This document shows, piece after piece, positions 18,068-26,774 of a stretch of 64,000 nucleotides of DNA. Both the position numbers and the translations under genes were made by a program. Every line of letters begins with the position of its first letter. The first letter of the stretch is position 1. This stretch comes from SXOA01 sp046593355 (lineage in GTDB: Bacteria; Planctomycetota; Planctomycetia; Pirellulales; Pirellulaceae). Below the pieces are notes generated by a model. That model had not been told where the DNA came from, searched no databases, and saw nothing but the letters and a program-made list of their open reading frames with translations. The DNA is taken from NCBI GenBank assembly GCA_046593355.1, contig JBKJNY010000045.1, positions 14,645 to 78,644 on the forward strand. The letters are read 5' to 3'.

Positions 18068-20221
18068 ATGGCTCTGCAACAAAAAACCCGCATGATGGGA
18101 CTGAAAAGTCCGCTGGGAGACGACGTGCTCCTCCTCACCGCATTTTCAGGCCGGGAGGAGATGTCCCGGCTGTTCACGTTCGAGCTGGACATGATTTCCG
18201 ACAAGAACGATATCGCTGCCAAGGACATCGTGGGAAAAAATGTGACTTTTTCCACCAAGATGGCCGACGGATCCCCTCGGCACTTCAACGGTTTCGTAAA
18301 CCGCTTCCAGGCGGGGGACGAGGACGACAACAAGCGGCGAAACTACCGGGCCGAAGTCGTCCCCTGGCTGTGGTTCCTCACCTTGACCACCGACTGCCGT
18401 ATCTTTCAAAACAAAAAGGTTCCGGAGATCATCGAGCAGATTTTCAACGACCTCGGCTTCACCGATTTTCAGATGCAGGTCAAAGGGAGCCACCCCAAAC
18501 GGGACTACTGCGTGCAGTACCGCGAATCGGACTTCAGCTTCGTGTCGCGGCTGATGGAAGAGGAAGGGATCTTCTATTTTTTCAAGCACGAAGACGGCAA
18601 GCACACGCTGGTCATCTCCGACCACAAGGGAGCCTATCAAGACTGCGTGGAGAAAGAAGTCGACTATCCGCGGGATTTTGGCAGCCGAGCCATCGAAGAC
18701 TATATCACCGCGTGGGAGCACCGCTGGGAGTTCCGCACCGGCAAGATCGCCCAGACCGACTACAACTTCGAAACGCCGAGCACCAAGCTGATGACTACGG
18801 AGAAGACCGTGGTCACGCTGCCGGGAATGGACAAGTACGAAGCCTATGACTTTCCTGGCGGCTACGGGACGACTGGGGACGGCAATCCCTTGGCCAAGAC
18901 CCGCATGGAGGAGTCGGAAACGGGGCACGACGTCGTCCACGGCGGCAGCTTCTGCAAGAGCTTTACTCTAGGCGGCAAATTCAAGATCAAACAGCACCGC
19001 TCCAGCAGCGAAGTCGGCAAATCCTACGTCATCACTTCCGTCGTGCATTCGGCGCGGGAAACGGTCGCATATGAAACGGGGAACGAAGTGGAGGGGCATT
19101 ACGACAATCACTTCACCTGCATTCCCGACTCCGTCAGTTTCCGTCCCGCGCGCCTCACCGAGGAGCCGTTTGTGCAAGGTCCGCAGACGGCTGTCGTGGT
19201 CGGACCTGGCGGCGAGGAAATCTACACCGATAAATACGGCCGGGTGAAGGTCCAGTTCTTTTGGGACCGCGAAGGGAAAAAGGACGAGAACAGCTCCTGC
19301 TGGATGCGGGTCTCTCAGGTCCATGCCGGCAAGTCCTTTGGCGGAATCGACATCCCCCGCATCGGCGAGGAAGTAATCGTCAGCTTCCTGGAAGGCGACC
19401 CCGACCTACCGATCATTACGGGCCGGGTCTATCACGCCGAAAACATGCCCCCCTATGGCCTTCCTGCCGCCAAGGTCATCAGCGGCATGAAATCCAACAG
19501 CACCAAGGGGGGCGGCGGATACAACGAGTACATCCTGGACGACACCAAAGGGAACGAGCTCATCCGCGAGCACGGCCAGTTCGACAAGGATTCCACGATT
19601 GAGCATGATTTGCGCGAACATGTGCTGCACGACCGGAGCCGCGATGTTACCCACGACGAAACGATCCTGGTCGGCAATGACCGAAAGAAAACGATTGGCC
19701 ACGACGAGACCACCAAAGTCGGCAACAACCGCACCGAGAACGTCGGCACGGACGAAAAGATCAGCATCGGCAGCAATCGCACCGAAGACGTGGGCAAGGA
19801 CGAGAAAATCACCATCGGCAGCAACCGCACGGAGAGCGTGGGCAAGGATGAAAAAATCACCATCGGCGACAATCGCACCGAAAGTGTCGGCAAGAACGAA
19901 AGCATCGAAATCGGCAAGGATCAGTCGATCAAGGTGGGCGGCAACCGTAATGAACAGGTTGCCAAAGACGAAGGGGTGCAGATAACGGGCACCCGTTCGC
20001 ACACCGTCGGCAAGAGCGATACTCTCGACGTGGGCAAGACCCTAGCGATTACCGCCGCCGATTCGATTACGCTTACGACGGGCAGCGCAAGCATCACGAT
20101 GAAGAAGGACGGCACGATCACCATCAAGGGGAAAGACATCACCATCGATGGATCGGGAAAAATCAACGCCAAAGCCGGCGGCAACATCACGATGAAGGGC
20201 CAGAAGATCCTGCAGAATTAA
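18068..20221 (+). CDS. vgrG: T6SS spike protein VgrG (TssI)
   Basis: A 717-residue VgrG. The gp27-like part spans about 1-370 (KSPLGDDVLLLTAFSGREEM; YCVQYRESDFSFVSRLMEEE). The gp5 OB-like part follows with YGRVKVQFFWDREGK and SCWMRVSQVHAGKSFGGIDI, then GEEVIVSFLEGDPDLPIITG. From about 510 a beta-helix tail contains four near-identical 16-residue repeats (NRTExVGxDExIxIGx, bases 19727-19918). No obvious extra catalytic domain is fused at the C-terminus. It caps the Hcp tube. Confidence 0.95.
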   Translation: MALQQKTRMMGLKSPLGDDVLLLTAFSGREEMSRLFTFELDMISDKNDIAAKDIVGKNVTFSTKMADGSPRHFNGFVNRFQAGDEDDNKRRNYRAEVVPWLWFLTLTTDCRIFQNKKVPEIIEQIFNDLGFTDFQMQVKGSHPKRDYCVQYRESDFSFVSRLMEEEGIFYFFKHEDGKHTLVISDHKGAYQDCVEKEVDYPRDFGSRAIEDYITAWEHRWEFRTGKIAQTDYNFETPSTKLMTTEKTVVTLPGMDKYEAYDFPGGYGTTGDGNPLAKTRMEESETGHDVVHGGSFCKSFTLGGKFKIKQHRSSSEVGKSYVITSVVHSARETVAYETGNEVEGHYDNHFTCIPDSVSFRPARLTEEPFVQGPQTAVVVGPGGEEIYTDKYGRVKVQFFWDREGKKDENSSCWMRVSQVHAGKSFGGIDIPRIGEEVIVSFLEGDPDLPIITGRVYHAENMPPYGLPAAKVISGMKSNSTKGGGGYNEYILDDTKGNELIREHGQFDKDSTIEHDLREHVLHDRSRDVTHDETILVGNDRKKTIGHDETTKVGNNRTENVGTDEKISIGSNRTEDVGKDEKITIGSNRTESVGKDEKITIGDNRTESVGKNESIEIGKDQSIKVGGNRNEQVAKDEGVQITGTRSHTVGKSDTLDVGKTLAITAADSITLTTGSASITMKKDGTITIKGKDITIDGSGKINAKAGGNITMKGQKILQN
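19727..19918 (+). repeat. 48-bp tandem repeats coding the VgrG beta-helix
   Basis: Four consecutive 48-bp units encode NRTExVG(T/K)(D/N)E(K/S)I(S/T/E)IG(S/D). Units begin at 19727, 19775, 19823 and 19871. In-frame repetition suggests the spike needle length can change by unequal exchange. Confidence 0.8.
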
Positions 20222-20245
20222 TGCCACCCTATCGGACCTCATGCT

Positions 20246-20806
20246 ATGAATCGCACATTGTCTACTTCACACTCGCCAGAGTTTTTCGCTGACGAAATGA
20301 CGGAACCTGATGCGCTGGAAGTTCTGCTCGCGGACACCGAGCGGCGCTCCCAGCACGACCGGCCTTCTTCCCCGCCGGATGTTCAACTTCCCGGCGTCGT
20401 CATCGGCAGGCTTGCCGAAATCAACGAGCGGGGTGAACCGTTGGTTCGCTCGCCGGCCGACGACGGGGAATTGATCCGTCCGGCTCGCAGCATCCTGTGC
20501 CTCAGTCGCAAACAGATCGGCGCTGAAGTCGTCCTGACCTTTGAAAATGGCGATCCTCAGAAGCCGATCATTCTTGGCCTGCTGTCACCGACCGAGTCGC
20601 CTCCCAACGCTAAAACTGCATCGCTCGAGGTGACCGCAGACGATGACCGCTTGGAGCTGACGGCTGACCGCGAAATCGTCCTCCGTTGCGGCGACGCCAG
20701 TATTACCTTGACCCGAGCAGGCAAAGTGCTCATCCGCGGAGCGTACGTGCTGAGCCGTTCATCGGGGGTCAATCGCATCAAGGGCGGCTCGGTGCAGATC
20801 AACTAA
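20246..20806 (+). CDS. DUF6484 domain T6SS-associated protein
   Basis: A 186-residue protein with a central domain at about 47-112 reading LPGVVIGRLAEINERGEPLV then GAEVVLTFENGDPQKPIILG. This matches the DUF6484 type found next to vgrG genes and resembles a VgrG OB-like core. The C-terminus (about 120-186) has short beta repeats ending in NRIKGGSVQIN, like the tip of a beta-helix. It may be an adaptor or a mini spike extension. It lies 24 bp after vgrG and two bases before the DUF2169 gene. Confidence 0.75.
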   Translation: MNRTLSTSHSPEFFADEMTEPDALEVLLADTERRSQHDRPSSPPDVQLPGVVIGRLAEINERGEPLVRSPADDGELIRPARSILCLSRKQIGAEVVLTFENGDPQKPIILGLLSPTESPPNAKTASLEVTADDDRLELTADREIVLRCGDASITLTRAGKVLIRGAYVLSRSSGVNRIKGGSVQIN

Positions 20807-20808
20807 CC

Positions 20809-21906
20809 ATGTTTATCAGCAGCAATACTACCGGCATGCTCGCGGGCATCACCGCCTTCACCGACAAAGACGGCCGAGATCATGCCCTCGTCGTCGTGAA
20901 AGGGACATTTCTGGTGGCCCGTGACGGCGGTGTGGTTCTCGCCGAGGAACAGGCAAAATTCGTTTACGCCGATGAGCACTATGGCGAGCCTGGCGAGACG
21001 AGCATCAAGTACGAGTGCGACTTTGCCCCGGCCAAACCGGCTGCGGAAGTGGTGATGTGCGGCCATGCGTTTGCGCCCGGAGGGAAAGCGGTAACAGAAC
21101 TGGACGTATCGATCGAGGTCGGTTCCTGGAAGAAGCAGTTGCGAGTCACCGGCGATCGGAAATGGGAAGCGGGCCTGCTCGGCAGTTTTGCTACTGCTCC
21201 CGAACCCTTCCAAGAGATGCCGCTCGTTTACGAAAGGGCCTTCGGCGGCTGGGACCGAACCCATGCCAGCGAAACTCGGCACACGGTCGAACGGCGAAAC
21301 CTGGTGGGCGTAGGATTCCAGACGGAGTATCATCCCGCCAAGATCGTCGGCAAACCTCTGCCGAATATCGAATACCCTGGCCAGCGCATCACTAAATGGA
21401 ACGATAAGATTTCGCCGGCAGGATTTGGCATTCTCAGCCGTTGCTGGTTGCCGCGCGCTGGTTACGCCGGCACCTACGACCAGGCCTGGCTCGACACGAA
21501 ATGTCCGTTCTTGCCGGACGACTTCGACCATCGTTACTTTCAGTCCGCGCCCGCTGACCAGCAGATTCCCGGCTTGGCAGGGGGGGAGCAAGTGCGCTGC
21601 ACCAACTTGTCTCCTCAGGGAACCTTGTCATTTGAATTGCCCCGCTTGGATGTGCCGATCGTGTTCCGCTTTCGCGACCGCGAAGTGCAAGCGTCGCCAA
21701 TGCCCGACACACTGCTCCTTGAGCCGCACCAGCGGCGATTCCTATTAACGTGGCGGTCGCTCGTGCCGGTAGGAAGGAAATTTGTTGCCCTGCGCGAGGT
21801 GCTCGTGGGCAAACAGCCCAAGCCGCGACCCAGGCGCTCCCCTGCGCCTCGAAGGTTTTCTTCGCTCGACGAAGTCGTGCGGTGGCGGAAATCCCTTTCC
21901 AAGTAG
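20809..21906 (+). CDS. DUF2169 family T6SS accessory protein
   Basis: A 365-residue protein of the DUF2169 type: VVKGTFLVARDG near 30, then PAKPAAEVVMCGHAFAPGGK and the conserved PLVYERAFGGWDRTHASETRHT near 140-160, with NPVG-like RRNLVGVGF and LPNIEYPGQRI. DUF2169 genes accompany vgrG and PAAR genes in many T6SS loci, often with effectors, and are thought to be adaptor-like. ATG 20809 begins two bases after the previous stop. Confidence 0.85.
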   Translation: MFISSNTTGMLAGITAFTDKDGRDHALVVVKGTFLVARDGGVVLAEEQAKFVYADEHYGEPGETSIKYECDFAPAKPAAEVVMCGHAFAPGGKAVTELDVSIEVGSWKKQLRVTGDRKWEAGLLGSFATAPEPFQEMPLVYERAFGGWDRTHASETRHTVERRNLVGVGFQTEYHPAKIVGKPLPNIEYPGQRITKWNDKISPAGFGILSRCWLPRAGYAGTYDQAWLDTKCPFLPDDFDHRYFQSAPADQQIPGLAGGEQVRCTNLSPQGTLSFELPRLDVPIVFRFRDREVQASPMPDTLLLEPHQRRFLLTWRSLVPVGRKFVALREVLVGKQPKPRPRRSPAPRRFSSLDEVVRWRKSLSK

Positions 21907-21930
21907 GTTTGCAAACGCAAATTATTGGCC

Positions 21931-22950
21931 ATGTTACTAACCCATTCAGGCTTAATGTGTCCGGTCGGCCTTCACGCCGCCGCCGCGTGCGCCGCCATGC
22001 GGGCCGGCATCGCCGGCTTCGGCGATCTGCCGTATCTCGACAACTCGGGCGAGCCGATAGTAGGCGCGGTCGTTCCGGGCCTGGTGCCTCATCTCAACCG
22101 AGAAGAACGCTTGTTGACGTTGCTGGAAGGGGCCTTACGGGACTGTTTGAAATCGGCGGCGCTGAACGAGACCAGTTCGATTCCGCTTTTGGTGGGCCTA
22201 TCGGAAAGCGGCCGCCCGGGAGGCGGCGACCATCTGGCCAGCGACTTGATTTTGCACATGCAAAATCGGCTCCAACTGCGATTCCATCCAACTCTTTCCC
22301 GATGTCTTGCGCGCGGCCACACGGCTGGTTTCGAGCTGCTCAAAGATGCCCGCGAACTGCTCGCAGACCCAAACGTGCCGGGCTGCCTGGTGGCGGGCGT
22401 CGATTCCTACATGAACGCCCGCACGTTGAATTGGTTGTCGCACCTGGGGCGCCTCAAGACCGATGGCAACTCCGACGGTGTAATTCCCGGCGAGGCGGCG
22501 GCCGTGGCGCTCATTCGCCCGTCATCGGCGTCTGGCATTGCCGGCGCAACACAGTTTTGCGGGCTGGGATTCGCTCAGGAAAACGCGGGAGTACTTTCCC
22601 AAGAGCCGTTGTTGGGATTGGGATTGGCCGCCGCGCTGCGGACTGCTTTGCAAGAGGCCGGGCTGCAAATGAACCAGATCGGTTTTCGCCTCCTCGACGT
22701 TACCGGCGAAAGTTACGGGTTCAAGGAACAATCCCTGGCCCTGTCGCGGGTGTTGCGGCAAGGGCCCTCGCAACTGCCGATGTGGCATTGTGCCGACTCC
22801 GTCGGCGACGTCGGGGCTGCGGCGGGCGTTTGCCAATGGATCGTGGCCGACTACGCCTTTCGCAAAAACTACGCGCCGGGAACCTCAGCGATGTGTACCG
22901 CCAGCGCCTTGCCTGGCGAGCGCGCGGCAGCCGTGCTCTGTCGGCAATAG
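21931..22950 (+). CDS. Thiolase/ketosynthase-fold protein, T6SS-associated, probably not catalytic
   Basis: A 339-residue protein with the beta-ketoacyl synthase fold: LMCPVGLHAAAACAAMRAGI at the N-terminus, then LVAGVDSYMNARTLNWLSH and DGVIPGEAAAVALI, a classic KS segment. The aligned nucleophile position, normally a Cys in a (T/S)ACAS-like motif, reads ARGHTAGFELLKDA, so the catalytic Cys seems missing. KS-like genes of this type sit beside DUF2169/DUF4150 genes in some T6SS loci; their role is unknown. ATG 21931 is preferred to an in-frame TTG six bases upstream. Confidence 0.7.
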   Translation: MLLTHSGLMCPVGLHAAAACAAMRAGIAGFGDLPYLDNSGEPIVGAVVPGLVPHLNREERLLTLLEGALRDCLKSAALNETSSIPLLVGLSESGRPGGGDHLASDLILHMQNRLQLRFHPTLSRCLARGHTAGFELLKDARELLADPNVPGCLVAGVDSYMNARTLNWLSHLGRLKTDGNSDGVIPGEAAAVALIRPSSASGIAGATQFCGLGFAQENAGVLSQEPLLGLGLAAALRTALQEAGLQMNQIGFRLLDVTGESYGFKEQSLALSRVLRQGPSQLPMWHCADSVGDVGAAAGVCQWIVADYAFRKNYAPGTSAMCTASALPGERAAAVLCRQ

Positions 22951-22991
22951 GTTAGGAACTAGGCACTTTTGGGTAGAAGGAATCGGGAATC

Positions 22992-23996
22992 ATGAGCAAC
23001 GAAGTCTACGCCAACGGCGAAGCGATCGCCTGTAAATCGGGAGATGGCAAGGTCATCGCAGCGTTTCCGGACGTGTGCCTTAGTCCACCATCTCCGCCGG
23101 CGGGTCCGATACCCCTCCCATATCCCAATACTTCCTTTTCCAAGGACATGAAGGAAGGGAGCAAGACGGTCAAGATTGACGGCAAGGAAGTGATGCTCAA
23201 GGACAAGTCGTACTATAAAACTTCTCCGCTGGGAGACGAGGCAGCGACCCGCAGTTTCGGCGGCAGTGTGATCACCCACACCATCACCGGTAAAACTTAT
23301 TTCACCGCGTGGTCAATGGACGTTAAAGTCGAGGGGGAAAACGTCGATCGCCATGTCGACCTGACGACCTCGAACCACAACCCTTATCCCGGCAGCACTC
23401 CGCCGATGGTTAACGCGGAAAAGGTGGCGCTGGCGGAGGAACGAATCGCAGAGAACCAGTGTCCCTGTTGCGGAAAACCAAGGCACGCTTGGCAGCAGGG
23501 AGCCCCACAGAATATGGAGGAGTGGTATCTTGCCAACAATAGACCAGCAGACCACGCGGATCTTAGGACCCTATTGGCGGACGCCCGTAACCGCCCAAAT
23601 TGCACATGCAAGAGTCCCAAGAAGAAGAGCCTACTACCGTCTCCTCCATGCGATGTCTTTTACCCGCCACCGAATCCCCGACCGCCGGCGCGCACTGCGA
23701 GAGAGGCGGATTGGCGCCGTAAGACCAGGGCACGCCAAAGAGCAAAGGGCGTGCCAGCCGGCGCGGCGCTAACGGCACATGCGACGCAGCGGTTTCAAGA
23801 GAAGAATAATGGCAGAACTCCCAACCCCGCTGAATTGGCTGATGAGGAACGACTCCAGACACAGCAGAATCACTTGACTCCGAAAATCGCCGGGGGATGC
23901 AACAAGGAAGGAAATACCCAAGCCAATTTTGCGCTCTGCGCAAGTTGTCAGCAGATCGATGCGAGATTCAACCGATTCCAACAAGCGCAACCGTAG
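22992..23996 (+). CDS. PAAR-like DUF4150 protein with Cys-rich, HNH-like C-terminal toxin candidate
   Basis: A 334-residue protein. Residues about 6-105 are a PAAR-like DUF4150 domain (VYANGEAIACKSGDGKVIAA; FPDVCLSPPSPPAGPIPLPYPNT; DEAATRSFGG), which tips the VgrG spike. A central part has NQCPCCGKPRH (156-166). The C-terminus (from about 293) reads NHLTPKIAGGC then an N and LCASCQQID, resembling an HNH nuclease pattern (H..P...GG ... N ... LC..C). The polymorphic layout, a delivery domain plus a variable tail, suggests a specialised effector. Nuclease activity is inference. The next gene may be its immunity partner. Confidence 0.65.
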   Translation: MSNEVYANGEAIACKSGDGKVIAAFPDVCLSPPSPPAGPIPLPYPNTSFSKDMKEGSKTVKIDGKEVMLKDKSYYKTSPLGDEAATRSFGGSVITHTITGKTYFTAWSMDVKVEGENVDRHVDLTTSNHNPYPGSTPPMVNAEKVALAEERIAENQCPCCGKPRHAWQQGAPQNMEEWYLANNRPADHADLRTLLADARNRPNCTCKSPKKKSLLPSPPCDVFYPPPNPRPPARTAREADWRRKTRARQRAKGVPAGAALTAHATQRFQEKNNGRTPNPAELADEERLQTQQNHLTPKIAGGCNKEGNTQANFALCASCQQIDARFNRFQQAQP

Positions 23997-24016
23997 TTTA
24001 GCGCTGGAGACTTGCC

Positions 24017-24838
24017 ATGAGCGATCCTTATGACACTGACGGACTTCAGCTCTATGGCGACGGGTATTGGGTATTTCCCAACTACTCGCCCGACCCGAGC
24101 CGCAAACCGGATTCGTACGAATCGCCGTGGGAGCTATGGGTCGCCACGTTGGCCCGGGCTCGATTGGGAGACTTCTCCTGGGTTCCGGGTCTCCTTGATC
24201 TCTACCTGCGCTCCGAAGATTACGTCCTCAAGGGCCAATGCATCGACCTGCTCGCCGACGCTGGACCGGCCACCACGGTTTCGCGAATTAGGAACTCCAT
24301 CGCTACCAAGCTGGTTCGCGGCGATGAGTATGGTCCGCAGTTCGCTGTGGACATGTCTCGCGTGTTATTCGCGCAACTGCGGCTCGCCGATGTACCGTTG
24401 TTACTACAAACGTACCAAGGCGGAGCGCAATTCGAAGATACGGCGATCATTGTGTGTTATATGGAGTATATCTTGGGGAAAGTCGAACTTGCGGGGGGCG
24501 TCAGCAATCTTGCATCCGACAGCGAGTTGGTGAACCGTCGATTCAAACAACTCTTCGATCATTTCGGCAGAGGTGAGATACCACTTTGGATGGGCGAATT
24601 GTTTGATATTACCGGTCTTGCAAAAAAGTGGCTTATGGCAACCGACATTCCGGATCCGATTACAATGCGAAGCATTTTCGAATCCACAACGGGAATCGAC
24701 TGTCGACCTTTCTTTGAAGACGAAGAATTCCAGCCCCTTTCCGCGGCTATGGTTTTGGAGGATTTTCTCGACAGCCCCTCTGCCGCCAAGTATAAAGCCG
24801 GTGTGCGCTACTTCTTCGGCCATCGCATTCCCGATTGA
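24017..24838 (+). CDS. Unknown acidic helical protein, possible immunity protein
   Basis: A 273-residue protein I do not recognise. It is helical with HEAT-like features: LARARLGDFSWVPGLLDLYL, LKGQCIDLLADAGPATTVSR, and IVCYMEYILGKVELAG. No signal peptide or membrane helix. It starts 20 bp after the DUF4150-toxin-candidate gene and lies before three HEAT-type genes. Immunity proteins often follow their effectors directly, so this is the best placed candidate, but no sequence feature proves it. Confidence 0.5.
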   Translation: MSDPYDTDGLQLYGDGYWVFPNYSPDPSRKPDSYESPWELWVATLARARLGDFSWVPGLLDLYLRSEDYVLKGQCIDLLADAGPATTVSRIRNSIATKLVRGDEYGPQFAVDMSRVLFAQLRLADVPLLLQTYQGGAQFEDTAIIVCYMEYILGKVELAGGVSNLASDSELVNRRFKQLFDHFGRGEIPLWMGELFDITGLAKKWLMATDIPDPITMRSIFESTTGIDCRPFFEDEEFQPLSAAMVLEDFLDSPSAAKYKAGVRYFFGHRIPD

Positions 24839-24845
24839 GGTGGCC

Positions 24846-26144
24846 ATGAACAACCTCATCGCAGAAGTCATCGACCGCCACGCGGAAGATGCCGCGCTCC
24901 TCTGGCTTCGCAGAAACGACGCGGTGCAAGCATCGCACTTCAATCTCCCTGATCTTGTCCGCCTCGACAACCAACTTGAGGCGCACCTCGATGGACTGCG
25001 TGTTGCGGAAGCCGACATGCCCGGTGCTGCCTGGGTGGTTTGCGAACACGAACTCGCCTGGAAGGAATCAGGCGAGATATTCCCCGCGGCGATTCTGGCC
25101 TGGAAAAGCGGCATCGAGCAGCGCATTCGCACAGTGATGAATGTCGCGGCAAATTCGTACGAATGTTCGCGGCCGCTCGTTTCGTCGCTGGCATGGCTGT
25201 CGGAAGAGGAGGCAACGCCGCAAATCGAGCATTTACTGGCACATCCTGAAGGTTTTCAGCGGCGCATGGGTCTCGCGGCTTGCGCGGTGCGAAGACGCGA
25301 TCCGGGCGAGGCATTCACGAAGGCGCTTGCCAGCTCCGATAAATCGCTCAAAACCCGAGCGCTGCGGGCCATTGGGGAACTCGCGCGGCGAGACCTGCTG
25401 CCGGCAGCGAAAGAGGCGTTGCGATCCGGTGATGCGGGCTCCAAATTCGCGGCGGCCTGGTCGCTGGCCCGACTGAGCGACGACTCTGAGGCGATTGGCG
25501 CCCTAAAGAAAACAGTCGAATCGCAAGCGTCTGGCGGCGACCAATTGCGATACCCGGAGTATGCGTCCTGCGGTGCTCGGGCGCTCCAGTTGGTGCTACG
25601 GAAGATGGACGCAAAGGCTGCGTCGAAGTGGCTCAAGAAGCTGGCGCAAAATCCCAAGCTCGTGCGGCAGGCAGTCATCGGAGCGGGCATCGTTGGCACT
25701 CCTGATTCTGTCCCCTGGCTGCTCTCGCTGATGAGCGTACCCGAGTTAGCTCGCGTAGCCGGCGAGGCGTTTACGATGATCACCGGCCTCGACCTGGCCG
25801 CGGAGAAATTCGATGCGAACCGGCCGGAGGGTTTCGAATCAGGACCGACGGAGGATCCCGCGGATGAGAATGTCGCGATGGACGAAGACGAGAATCTCCC
25901 CTGGCCCGACGCGGCAAAGCTGGCCGCGTGGTGGGAAAGACGCCGGGCTGACTTCGAGCCGCAAACCCGGTATCTTTGCGGAAAGCCGTTGACCGAGGAG
26001 TGGCTGGATCATGTGCTTAAGCATGGTTATCAAAGACAGCGAGCCGCCGCCGCTTTGGAGCTCGCGATCCGAGCCCCCGAACGTCCGCTGTTCAATGTGC
26101 GAGCCCCTGGACGCCGGCAACAGCAGTTGCTGGGATTGAAATGA
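24846..26144 (+). CDS. TIGR02270-family HEAT-repeat protein, T6SS-associated
   Basis: A 432-residue protein made of HEAT-like repeats (QRRMGLAACAVRRRDPGEAF; LKTRALRAIGELARRDLLPA; SKFAAAWSLARLSDDSEAIG). The pattern fits the TIGR02270 type found in T6SS gene clusters: AFTMITGLDLAAEKFD near 305, then an acidic segment DPADENVAMDEDENLPWPD, and a C-terminal RRADFEPQTRYLCGKPLTEEWL. It probably scaffolds protein contacts in the cytosol; the exact role is unknown. ATG 24846 is seven bases after the previous stop. Confidence 0.8.
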   Translation: MNNLIAEVIDRHAEDAALLWLRRNDAVQASHFNLPDLVRLDNQLEAHLDGLRVAEADMPGAAWVVCEHELAWKESGEIFPAAILAWKSGIEQRIRTVMNVAANSYECSRPLVSSLAWLSEEEATPQIEHLLAHPEGFQRRMGLAACAVRRRDPGEAFTKALASSDKSLKTRALRAIGELARRDLLPAAKEALRSGDAGSKFAAAWSLARLSDDSEAIGALKKTVESQASGGDQLRYPEYASCGARALQLVLRKMDAKAASKWLKKLAQNPKLVRQAVIGAGIVGTPDSVPWLLSLMSVPELARVAGEAFTMITGLDLAAEKFDANRPEGFESGPTEDPADENVAMDEDENLPWPDAAKLAAWWERRRADFEPQTRYLCGKPLTEEWLDHVLKHGYQRQRAAAALELAIRAPERPLFNVRAPGRRQQQLLGLK

Positions 26145-26180
26145 CCTCTTTCCGCAGCTGAACAACGAAGTCAGGACTCC

Positions 26181-26756
26181 GTGAACGCGCACCAAGCTTC
26201 GGTCTGCCCACCGATGATCCCCGAAGTACTGCACGCTCATCTGGAAGAATTCCAGTTTCTCTGCGGACAGTTCCAGCACGCTCTACGGTCTCCCGACTAT
26301 CGTCGCCGCGACCTCGAACCGCTGTCAAGTCGCATCGCGGCTCATTTGGATGGAATCGTCGTCGCGGGCGAGGCTGCCGTGCCCTTACTCGAAGCGGGTT
26401 TGGCGGCCGACGAACCGCAAGCAGCCTTTGCGGCGGCATATATCCTTTTGAGAATGAATTCGAAAGCCGGGCAACGGGTGCTGGACGCCTTTTTGCAAGC
26501 GAAGGCCGGCCAACTCGAGGGGCTTTGTCGCGCCTTGTGTCAGAGCACGCTCGGCACAATGGAGGATCAACTTCGGCAAGAGGTCACAAGCTCCCCCGCG
26601 ACGATTGCCGTGGCGGCAGCGGAAGTCTTGGCCTTTCATCGAAAGCTGGGGCCGTTGGCAAAACGGCTCGACGACTTCTTGAAGGATGATAATCCAGAAG
26701 TGCGCCGTTGTGCGTGGCGAGTCACGGCCTTATTGGGGACAGCGGCAGCACGGTAA
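26181..26756 (+). CDS. Small HEAT-like protein of the same gene run
   Basis: A 191-residue helical protein (LHAHLEEFQFLCGQFQHAL; LEAGLAADEPQAAFAAAYIL; DDNPEVRRCAWRVTALLG) resembling HEAT repeats of its neighbours. Start is uncertain: GTG 26181 is given, and ATG 26214 would remove 11 residues. It probably arose from the same family as the flanking genes. Function unknown. Confidence 0.6.
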   Translation: MNAHQASVCPPMIPEVLHAHLEEFQFLCGQFQHALRSPDYRRRDLEPLSSRIAAHLDGIVVAGEAAVPLLEAGLAADEPQAAFAAAYILLRMNSKAGQRVLDAFLQAKAGQLEGLCRALCQSTLGTMEDQLRQEVTSSPATIAVAAAEVLAFHRKLGPLAKRLDDFLKDDNPEVRRCAWRVTALLGTAAAR

Positions 26757-26774
26757 CGGGCAGAGAGACATTTC

